Under the pieces are notes generated by a model, which worked only from the letters and a program-made list of their open reading frames with translations, had not been told where the DNA came from and did not search any database. Below are positions 55,136 to 64,000 of a DNA stretch of 64,000 nt, one piece after another. Location: NCBI GenBank assembly GCA_030435675.1, contig CM059623.1, forward strand, positions 13,672,092 through 13,736,091, written 5' to 3'. The position numbers and the translations under genes were made by a program. This DNA is from Steinernema hermaphroditum (lineage: Eukaryota; Nematoda; Chromadorea; Rhabditida; Steinernematidae). Position 1 is the first letter of the stretch; every line of letters begins with the position of its first letter.

Positions 55136-57915
55136 ATGGAGCACAGTGAGGAGTTCGAGGCGGAATGCACGAGCCTCAGGCTACCGCCCAGTCCTAATAG
55201 TCGACTTTCACCGAAGCAAATCGAAAAAATTCTCGACGTCGAAAGGTAGACGCATGGTTTTGGCAAATTCATCTGTTCATGACATACTTTTTACAGTCCT
55301 GTCCGCACGGGATTCACATATGCGCGATCGTAAGTTGGTTGTCGTGAACAACTCTTATCCACGCCGTTTGTTTTAGCTCCGCGTACAATATGCACAGAAC
55401 CGATCGGTACGAACATCCGCGAATGTGCCGTAGAATGCTGGGCAGTGGCAGTCACACGACGACCACTTTGTACGCTCTGGAGACCGATCGAATGGATAGG
55501 AGCGACTTCTGGGATCGAAATCGAAATACCAGTTCCCGCATTGAGACCAGTAAGTTCATTTTGACTAACTGTAACATATGATTTATCTTCTTGTTTCAGA
55601 ACGTATCAGCTTCTTCCAGTCGGTGATCCGGGCTGTATATTTCGTTACTGTTTACGTTCTCACATCGCCGTACTATGCCGTCAAGATCGTGTCGTCGCAA
55701 GCGTACACCGCTTTGGCTACTACCGTATATTATATCTATCACTACGGTGTCAGTGTTCCACTTCGTGCAGTGAGAACTGTTTTGACTACAGTAGCATCGA
55801 CGCTAAATGACGCTATCCTATATGGCACCAGTGCTCCAGCATGTGCACTTAGGACGATTTCGACTGCATTTTACAGTGCAGTTGTTACCAGTACCTACTA
55901 CATATATGAATGCGTCTCCCGGTCCGTTTTTCCAACGCTTGCAGTGAGGTAATTCAACCTATCTGGAAGCATACAATACTCCTGTTTTGTTCAGAGAAAA
56001 CTATTACAATGCACTTGTGGAGTCGAGCCGAAAGCTAGGACGTTTCGCTTCAGCGCTCATTCCCTCACGGAAGACACTAGCTTGGATCTTTTTTCTTCTC
56101 TTGCTGCCGATTGCTGTCCTGTTTTTTGGTGACAGTTTGAAAAGTATGATTTGTGAAATTACAACGTAGAAAAAGTTCTACTTTAGATCAGTATGAGACT
56201 TTTACCGCAAGACCTCAAGAAACTATGGCGTTCACAAATGTTGTTGACTTTGACAGAATTCGACAAATGATTAAGGACTCAATCGAAGCTGAATTGGACA
56301 ACAAGTTGAAATCCTCGATAGCCATTCAGGTGCAGTCGTCACTCAATGACAAATTGAAGTCCTCCGTTGATGATTACTTGAAAGGTAAGAATTGCGAACT
56401 TCAATCGGAGTGTAGCAGGCCCTTTTTTAGTCCACTACAAGCCAGAAACGAATGCGGCACTTGCTGATGCCGATATTGAGAGGATTCGAACGATGATTAA
56501 GGAGTCGATTGATCTGGATTTGGAATCGTCGTTGGACACAAGGTTGAAGTCAACAATTGATATCCAGCTGCAGACGTCATTTGATGAGAAGCTGAAGTCT
56601 CTCATTGATGCGTACTTCAAAGGTGCGTTTTTACGCATATTTGTGATACAATAGCTCGGATGTTTAGTCCACTACAAGCCTGAATCGAATGCGGCGCTCA
56701 CCGACACGGATATCGAAAAGATTCGAAAGTCAATTAAGGACTCACTTCATGCAGATTTGGAATCGTCATTGGATACGAAGTTGAAGTCATCCATTGATGT
56801 TCAACTACAGTCATCTTTTGATGAAAAGCTGAAGTCCCTTATTGATAGTTATCTGAAAGGTGCATTTTAAGAATTTGTAACTCAATGTAACAAGTCCTGT
56901 TGTAGTGCACTACAAGCCTGAGGCAAATGGATTCACGGATGTCGATATTGCGCAAATTAGAAAGGTGATCCAAGAGTCTATCGATGTCGATTTGGAATCA
57001 TCCTTGGATGCAAAGCTGAAGTCGTCCATTGATCTGCAGCTCCAGTCGTCATTTGATGAAAAGTTGAAGTCTCTAATTGATGATTACTTGAAAGGTGTGG
57101 TTGATTAATTGTAAACCATATGTAACCAGATAAGTTTCAGTTCATTACAAGGTTAGCGGAAACATGGCATTTTCCGATGTCGATATCGAGAGGATTCGAA
57201 GGATGATTAAGGAATCACTTGACGTGTACGACGCCGATAAGACAGGAATGGCCGATTACGCACTGGAGAGCGCAGGTGGCTCCGTTCTCAGCACAAGATG
57301 CACTGTACCATACAAGGAAACATCTCGTCTTGAAAGCATTTACGGAATTCCTCTGTGGTATTCGTCATACAGTCCCCGTTCTGTTATCCAGGTTCGATAC
57401 GCTTGGCATTCTTGCACTGACACTGGATAATTTCAGAGAAAATCGCAAGGAGCGACTGCCGGAGAATGTTGGGCATTTACCGGTAATCACGGATATTTGG
57501 CAGTTCAGCTGGCTAGTCGTGTGAATGTAACCGCAGTCTCTTATGAACATTTGCCCGTCTCCGTTTCACCTCAAGGCCACATCAAGAGCGCTCCTAAGGA
57601 ATTCTTGGTTTGGGTATGTGATGTCGCTAACTATCAGTTCATCATTGTTGTTTCAGAGTTACCAAACACTTGACGATACAAATACCCGTGTGCTACTTGG
57701 AACTTTCGAGTACGATAGCTACGGAAGCGCGATACAGACGTTCCCTATCCAGGTACCGTTTTCTGCATCACACACAGCGTCTTACTGGTGATTTTCTTCA
57801 GAACAAAGATCCTCGGGGCACGCCAATCATCGAATTAGAAGTCTTGTCAAATTACGGAAGCGACTACACCTGCCTCTACCGTTTTCGCGTACACGGGAAT
57901 CTGACACAAGCATAA
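55136..57915 (+). CDS. SUN-domain nuclear-envelope protein
   Basis: SUN proteins sit in the inner nuclear membrane and bind KASH proteins in the perinuclear space to couple nuclei to the cytoskeleton. Thirteen exons, all in phase, give about 740 residues: 55136-55245, 55297-55329, 55377-55549, 55600-55948, 55995-56143, 56187-56384, 56431-56622, 56668-56859, 56906-57094, 57141-57391, 57437-57613, 57657-57752, 57802-57915. Residues 1-105 are a polar nucleoplasmic part. About 110-220 is a long hydrophobic, Tyr-rich region. LAWIFFLLLLPIAVLFF near 250 is the main membrane span. Residues 280-530 are coiled coil from four near-identical exons. The SUN domain (about 555-740) shows GECWAFTGNHGYLAVQL, SAPKEFLVW and a closing YTCLYRFRVHG with the conserved C-terminal pattern. 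I cannot separate UNC-84-like from SUN-1-like. Confidence 0.92.
56187..57094 (+). repeat. Four tandem coiled-coil exons in the SUN gene
   Basis: Exons 56187-56384, 56431-56622, 56668-56859 and 56906-57094 each encode about 63 residues with the pattern VHYKPE-(8)-DI-IR--IK-SIDLDLESS, then LKSSIDIQLQSSFDEKLKSL. The SUN exon at 57141 opens with the start of a fifth copy. Each copy starts in the same phase after a 44-46-nt intron, so whole exon-plus-intron units were duplicated. Copies 2-4 are more alike than copy 1. Confidence 0.93.
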
Positions 57916-58382
57916 TAGAAGCATTCTGAAGTTACGTAGACGATCTCCTCCTGGCCGTATCTCACTTGTGCGCTCGTCGCTGTCAGTTTGTAAACATAGT
58001 GCCTTTAGTAAATGTATTTTCTCGACCACTACGACAGCTTCCACGATCTCGACTTGGCGATAAATGGGTTGCGAACTGTATCTTCATATGCAGGGCCTTC
58101 TTCGAAATGATTCCCATAAAAAACGGTACGATCATACATCCCGGACGCTTGTACACCGTTATCGTTGAAGTACATCTATTCCGTTGGTATTCCGACCGAA
58201 TTTACACAAAAATGTCCGTGAAGTATATGAGGATTCCCTGTGCCGTAAAAAGATCGCACTTTAGAGAAAGTCAAAAATGGGGTTGTGAACAAAAGGATGA
58301 AAGTGCACTAGACTGTTGCGAACGATAAGATCAAGTAGTTCTGGAAAGACACGGGTTAGATTCTTATCTGAAGTAATATGAG
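57916..58382. other. Intergenic, no gene seen
   Basis: Spacer of 467 bp between the SUN gene and the glycosyltransferase, both on the plus strand. I see no operon signal. Confidence 0.45.
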
Positions 58383-60379
58383 ATGCGGCGGCGTTCGGCC
58401 GCGTATCGTACTTGCAACATGCGCGCTTTGGAACTGACCGTCTCCTACGTCATCTTCTTCTTTGTGTTCCTTGAAATTAGCAGAAAATTGAAGAAGGGCG
58501 CAGCGGGCCTACAGTACGCCCAGGATAATGCCCATTTCGCCACTGAGGAGTCGTTTGAGGCCAGTCCGGAGCTGGCCGAAGCGGTCAGAAGAGTACGGTC
58601 TCCGGCTGTCATCTTACTCAATAAGGTAAGCGATAGATGGTGCGCTGAAACGTTCCTTTTAGTACGCCCTGAACGTCACATTTAACTATCTATGCAATGT
58701 TGCTTCTTATCCCGATGTCACAAAGCGGCTCCTCATTTTCGCCTTCGACTGGACAGCAGCTTCCAGTATTCGGAGTGCCTTTCCCGATGTGACCGTGCTT
58801 TACTGGCCCAGCAAGCCATTTGTAAGTTGCTTTTCAGTTCTTTCAAGAGAGAGCTTCACAAAGTAATTACTGACAAGTGAAAACGGGTTAGAGAAGCATT
58901 TTACCTCTTAAATTTTCAACTAATCTCGACGATCTTTCGATGCCAACTCTGATCCCTATCTCGATAGTTGAAATACTCGAAAAAGTCACATGTCTTCCTA
59001 GATCCCGATCTCGAAATTCGGTGAAATCTCGTTGCCGATATGGCTGTAGAGTGTCTTTTGAAATTAATTGAACTCATAGCTGGAGATGTTGGTTTTGTGG
59101 TTTATACTGATCTCATATACTGTACCGTAATTTATGGCCTTCAAGAGGATCCATTTCAGGAGCCTAAAAATAGGATAACGAAAACAGAGATGTTCAATAA
59201 CAGAGAAACCCTCGAAATCAGAGTAGATCCCTCGATCGGGATGGTCCCTCTTTTTGGTGAGACTGTAGGCTAAGGTCGATTGGTACATCGGTATCAGCCG
59301 TTCAGCCGGTTGGCCAGCCGATTCAACTAACAGGACATTGGTTGAACGACTGAGCCGACGGATCATGGCCAACATTCCCGGCTGGCCAACCGGCTAGCGA
59401 TTGGATGGCGACTGAGCAGAGGCCTTCCTGTTCATCGGATTCTCGCAGGTTAAACCGTAAAATCTGACTCAGAGATCTCAGTCCATCTGATGTGACTGAC
59501 CTTCCTCTCTAAAGTCCTCAAAACGACGTGCCACGTTTCAGAGCAAAAAGTTCCGAGGCGGCGAACCTCCATACCAATTCTTCCAACTATTTCGGGCCCG
59601 CCTGGCCGCCTTCCTATCGACAAAGACCGAAGGATTCTGGATGATCCAGACCGACACTATTTGGAGGAAGAACCTGTTCAAGGTCATCGGTATTGAAGCA
59701 TTCTCCTGCGCACACTGATCGCACTCGAACGTAGATTTGAACATGCACCTGTCGAAAGGCCAAAATCTGCTTTTCGACAAGGACGGCCTCAACTCTCCGA
59801 TGGTGGCCGGTGGATACTTCTACGCCGGGCCGGGAGTTAAGACTCAACGATTCTTCCAAAATCTTGCTGTCGCCCTCGAAACCTACTTCTTGACCGATAA
59901 CACCATCATGACACAGCTGTGTGTCGCGGAGTACGAGGGGAATAAGTGCGCTTACATCCCGTTCAGGTGGGTATTTGTCAGCAAGGTGATAACCCGCATC
60001 CAAAAATAGAACGATGACCAACTGGCGATGGGAGTCGACGGACCGTTCCTTCATCGCCGACTTCCTCCAGTACGACGGAGGCATGAACCAAGAGGGAAAA
60101 ATGAAGGCACTCCAGAAGATCGGAGCCGACTTCGTCGACTCGAGCTCGCTCGGGCCCACCAAGAAGCCGAAGTGCAACGAGTGGAAATCGAAGAACCCCG
60201 AGCGGGCGATATCGGAAGAGGTGCTTCTTCGGGAGACCGACCGAAGGAACGGCCCGATCGACGTCTTCTGGAGCCTCTTCCGGTCGGCGTCGGACGCGGT
60301 TTTCGCCCAATATCCTTCTCTGGAGAAGTTCATGATCTACTACATATACCCGTATTACGGATTCTACTTGGCCATATGA
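58383..60379 (+). CDS. Type II membrane nucleotide-diphospho-sugar transferase
   Basis: Five exons: 58383-58625, 58663-58821, 59542-59689, 59735-59966 and 60010-60379; 383 residues. A short basic N-terminus and one hydrophobic segment (LTVSYVIFFFVFLEI, residues 17-31) make it a type II Golgi-type membrane protein. The lumenal part looks like the Nucleotid_trans family of nematodes. It has GFWMIQTDTIWRKNLF, where the TD may act as the metal-binding acidic motif, MVAGGYFYAGPGVKTQRFF, a donor-site-like YFLTDNTIMTQLC stretch and QYDGGMNQEGKMK. The substrate sugar cannot be told. Intron 2 is 720 nt and holds a 17-bp inverted repeat. The ATG at 58383 is chosen because the membrane segment follows it in frame. 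Confidence 0.75.
59304..59395. repeat. 17-bp inverted repeat in transferase intron 2
   Basis: 59304-59320 (AGCCGGTTGGCCAGCCG) is the exact reverse complement of 59379-59395, with 58 bases between. The inner sequences also pair in part (GATTCAAC with GTTGAACG). It may be a small foldback or an intronic structure. Confidence 0.75.
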
Positions 60380-60467
60380 TAAGTCGATCTTGTCAAGTTT
60401 ATTAAGGAAATAATATCATAACAGAGAATATTGCTACGTTCACAAAGCTCGATTAAAGCATAACAAC

Positions 60468-61620
60468 TCAGTGGGAAGTGTACATGTAGGGGGCGAGCTC
60501 CTCGAGGCTGCTCGTGATTTCGTACTTCTCCTTGAAGTTCTCGTAATTCTCCTCAACGGTGCTGCGCTTCATGGCGACCGACTCGTCGGAGATGTCCTTG
60601 TACAGCTTTGTGCTCCTGTAAAGACATTCAAATAAGAATGTTGCTCACGAAAAGAAACCACTTACAAGTAGCGCTCTCCAAAGCTGGCAAGGAGGGTGAC
60701 GATCAGTTTTCCGGCATTCTCGGGTCTCTTGGCCAATTCGATGGCCGCGGCCACGTTGGCTCCACTGGAGATGCCGACCATGAGTCCCTCCTCGGCGCAG
60801 AGTCGCTTGGACATGGCGATAGCATCGGCAGACTTGACCTTCAGCGCTTCGGCGACGATTTCTCTGTTGAGGACGGGAGGGATGGTGCCGGTTCCGATGC
60901 CCTGGATGTCGTGGGGTCCGGGCTTCTCGCCGTTGAGAACAGCGTTCTCCGCCGGTTCCACGGCGAACATCTGTACTTCGGGCTTCTGCTCCTGTAGGTA
61001 CTGTCCGACTCCAGTGAGAGTGCCTCCGGTTCCCACACCGAAGACGCAGATGTCGACCTTTCCGCCTGTTTGACGCCAGATTTCCGGTCCAGTGGTCAAG
61101 TAGTGAGTCTTCGGATTGATCGGGTTGGTGAACTGGCCGAGTTGCGCAGCATTGGGGATGATGGCGGTCAACTGGTCGGCTCTGTCCTGCACACCCTTGA
61201 AGCCCTTCATGGGGTCGGTGAGGACGACGTCGGCGCCGTAGGCCCTCAGCACGACGCGTCGCTCCAAGCTAGCCGGTTCGCCCATGACGATGATGCACTT
61301 ATAGCCTCGGGCGGCGGCAATCATGGCAAGACCGATTCCGGTGTTTCCAGAAGTGCCTTCGACGATGACGCTCTTTCCGGGGACGAGCAAGCCGGTTTGC
61401 TCAGCTTCGGTGATCATCTGGTGGCTGATGCGGTCCTTCACGGAGCAGCCGGGGCTCATGTACTCAACTTTCACAGCTAAACAGCATATATTTACATGAA
61501 TAACTTAATTTGTTGCTTACCAATCTTAGCGGGTAGTCCCTCTGTGACCTTGTTCAGGTAAACCATCGGCGTGTTTCCGACGAGTTCGCTGGCGTCGGCG
61601 CAGATGGAGTCGCGGGACAT
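60468..61620 (-). CDS. CYSL-type cysteine synthase / beta-cyanoalanine synthase-like PLP enzyme
   Basis: Three exons on the minus strand, 61521-61620, 60666-61476 and 60468-60615; 352 residues. It belongs to the PLP-dependent O-acetylserine sulfhydrylase/CBS fold. Visible parts are [13 protein letters not shown] at the start, the PLP-binding lysine in SVKDRI (Lys47), [36 protein letters not shown] and [11 protein letters not shown]. It lacks both the N-terminal heme region and the C-terminal CBS domains of cystathionine beta-synthase, so it matches nematode CYSL proteins. These act in sulfide or cyanide handling and have plant- or bacteria-like sequences. Exact reaction not settled. The ATG at 61620 lies 17 bases after CTTTCAG. 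Confidence 0.92.
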
Positions 61621-62234
61621 GATTGGGGTGACTTTTTCTGAAAGAGTGATCTGATTAACAAAAAGATGAATGAATTACAATGCACGATAGCGATAATGGT
61701 TCTCCTCAACGATACGAAAGAGAAGAAACGACTCAAAACGAGTTGGAACAGTTCGAGAAAAAAAGAAAGAGAGATTGAACTGTTTGGTGACTCCCACCAC
61801 GAACTATTTGGCGGGCAACGTCAGTTGCATTCCAAACGTCGCGTGTGGCCCAGCGCGCATTTGGAATGCAGTGCTTTGTATTTTTATGACGCAAATTGAT
61901 GAAAAACGTGGGGAAAACAGGTGATGAAGACACTTAAAACCGATTAGGAATTGTAGATTCAACGAAAGACTTGCTCAATACAGGCCTTATTCATGTAGAA
62001 GGCTACTTACAATCTCAAAAAAGACGCTATGACTAGGATCTGGATTTAGACACGACGGTCATGATATCTACTGGTAAAGTTAGCATTTAATCTTTTGGAA
62101 AGGGTACAATATGAAACAAAGAGCTACAAATGTGAAGGATATCGACCCCATCTTTCCAGTGAAAGATCCTCCAAAAGGTCTCTAAAAGTACCCGGCAACC
62201 TACAGCTGAAACGATGTGAGGTTGTGTCCTGCGC

Positions 62235-63590
62235 GCTCAATTTATACGCACAGCCAGCTGCATCGCGGCCACGCCCACTTTGTGCTTTCGAACACAACTA
62301 GCGCACATATGTATACACAAGAGGCGCAATGAATTGGGAAATCGATGGCGACAGCTCAGACTAGACGGTGATGAAAAGAACGACGGCGCATAGAACTGGA
62401 AGTAAAGGGCAAACATCGGAGCTCAGTGCATCGTGGAGCTATTCAAAAGTTTGCCTTAGAACATGGCAGTAACACATAGAAATCTTAAGTAGATCGACGT
62501 TTTGTGCCTCTCGCTATACAGTCATTTTTTTTTGGGTTTGAACAAGGTGAACATGGGCATCTTTGGACTAGCCCCCAGAAGGGACAATCCATACGTTTGT
62601 TTTAAGCAAGGGTATACAGAAATGTGGCTCATTTCGCTGCCAATCAGCTGCTGGACGGCTAAGGAATATGATACTACTGGGTAGCTGATATATTCCAGGA
62701 GAGAAGTGCATCAGGCCGGCAATTAGGCTTTCAAATAGTAGCCACTTAAGTGGACATATATATAGTTTTAAAGCTCGTATTATAAAACCACACTCGAAAA
62801 GTCCTACATCTAAACGGCTTTTCACAAAAGAGAAATAACGAACATGCCATTTGAAGCCAACTATACAGCTCCCCAAATAGTAATGCTCCCTTTCCGTGCA
62901 CTTTTATACGCAAATTGTGTCCTCGGCGGACTCCGCCTAGTTTGTGTTTCAGAACACAAGACAGGCACATCTGTGCACAGAAAAGGCACACCTCGAGGTG
63001 AATCAATAGCGCAATCGATGATTACAACGCCGATGCACCTCCGGCGCCGTGCACTTATCGTCTACGTTCGGCGAAGCGTGAAATAATGGATCGACCAAAC
63101 ATCGACTGGTTGTGTTGAGTGGAAACATCGCTGACAATTAAAAATTCCTGTTTTTGTGTCTGCTAAAACCAGAGTTAAATTCTGGTAGTTCAGAAGATCA
63201 GAGAAACGAGGGCTTAATTAGGGCTTAATCAACCAGCTTTTAGAAAAGTGACCTTGAGCTTCATTCGGCATGGTTAAGCTTTCTCGTAAACCGGCTAAGA
63301 AGGAACGTACAGATCGCTGCCAATCTAACCTGGGTCCTTATGAAGAAATATCTTGCAATATTATCCTGTACAGAAAAGAGAGAGAAAAAAAAACCGATCA
63401 GCTGATCGCTGAATTAGAGAAACCATTAGAGGAAATGAATCGCTACAATAGAGGAATCGTTTCCATCGTCGAGAAATGTGCGGCCTGTTCTCTTATACAG
63501 CCGTTACATAGATCGCCGTTTCAACAGAACTCCGCCCTATGTGTGCTTTAGAACACAACGAAGAGACACTCCCATACAGCCGAGACACAA
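62235..63590. repeat. Three spaced copies of a 70-75-bp motif
   Basis: Copies at about 62240-62335, 62895-62990 and 63490-63585 share TTATACGCA or TTATACAGC, then CGCC...TTTGTGCTTT.GAACACAA, then CACAT.TGT..ACA.AAGAGGC. Spacing is about 600-650 bp. The sequence between copies is not clearly repeated. Confidence 0.55.
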
Positions 63591-63810
63591 AATCGTTAGG
63601 AAATACACAACGAAGACAACATAAGATGGCTTAGAGGTGCATTATCACAAACTAGAAGGGAGCATGATTCAACCAACAAGCGATGTTGATTGTCATTGTA
63701 AATGCTTGTAGGTTTTCGATGCTTAAATGGTCTACATTCTCTTTTTCTGCTGTCTACACAGTTTCTTTCAACGATTCTAAATTGCTCCCCTCATTGAATC
63801 CTGGCTAGAG

Positions 63811-63832
63811 TTGTCCGGGTACCCGAAACCCG
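63811..63832. repeat. Single satellite seed
   Basis: AGTTGTCCGGGTACCCGAAA, the same bases that open the KpnI-palindrome array of arm 1 (6271-6290), here without expansion. Confidence 0.8.
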
Positions 63833-64000
63833 AAAAAAATTGTGAAGTCAGTTCGTCTCTAGTCTATGTTAAGAAATTGCCCGTTAAAATGCTGATATGA
63901 GCCTGTTCCCTTTGAGATCCTTCATGATCACCCTACTGTTAACAATATAAACAGTTTAAGATTCATATGTGAACAATAAAATGAATGATAACTCACCTCG

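Larger units (their letters stand above)
61621..64000. other. Non-coding end of window
   Basis: No supported exon. Three spaced copies of a motif of about 70-75 bp occur here, and a single seed of the KpnI-palindrome satellite near 63811-63832. The 93-residue frame at 63270-63551 overlaps the third motif copy and has no domain. Confidence 0.45.

Overview
This is eukaryotic DNA, most likely from a nematode. Genes are split by introns mostly of 40-80 nt with GT...TTTCAG borders. Several start codons lie a few bases after a TTTCAG site, which suggests SL trans-splicing or a 5'UTR intron. The gene families also fit: an SRX-like chemoreceptor, TIL-type inhibitors, a C-type lectin, a CYSL-type cysteine synthase, histone H4 with the nematode TYCEH variant, and a lineage-specific family starting M-N-x-L-P-x-x-F-Y-E-S. 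A clade IV nematode such as Steinernema is a guess from that last family. All exon models were built by eye.

Layout. 1-8.9 kb is one arm of a large inverted duplication. It carries the end of an MNxLP-family gene, deoxyhypusine synthase, a PH-like gene, two 16-cysteine secreted-protein genes and two satellite arrays. 9.3-16.2 kb holds a 12-exon NOT1 (CCR4-NOT scaffold) gene on the minus strand that appears to lack the family's N-terminal module. 16.2-25.2 kb is gene-poor with MITE-like pieces. 25.2-32.5 kb holds a retropepsin fragment, one dead and one apparently intact Tc1/mariner element, and two broken MNxLP-family genes. A tRNA-Gln(CUG) sits at 33.4 kb. 36.2-40.7 kb is a seven-exon SRX-like receptor with a 1.4-kb foldback element in its last intron. 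41.4-42.6 kb is a three-RRM protein.

42.5-46.1 kb is the second arm of the inverted duplication. It has the same two cysteine-rich genes and the MNxLP gene in mirror order, but a 4.2-kb deletion has removed deoxyhypusine synthase and the PH-like gene. Only the last codons of deoxyhypusine synthase remain. 46.2-49.6 kb is a core-histone quartet in two divergent pairs (H2B/H2A, H3/H4), each gene with a 3' stem-loop. An inverted pair of spliced, polyadenylated-looking units flanks the H3/H4 pair.

50.3-53.2 kb has two TIL-type inhibitor genes and one TIL pseudogene around a 490-bp deleted mariner. A C-type lectin lies at 54 kb. A SUN-domain nuclear-envelope protein at 55.1-57.9 kb has four tandemly duplicated coiled-coil exons. 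A Golgi-type nucleotide-diphospho-sugar transferase follows at 58.4-60.4 kb and a PLP-dependent CYSL enzyme at 60.5-61.6 kb. The last 2.4 kb is non-coding with dispersed repeats.

The genes do not form one pathway. The main interest is genome structure: the asymmetric inverted duplication, the NOT1 that starts late, and the duplicated unit around the histones.
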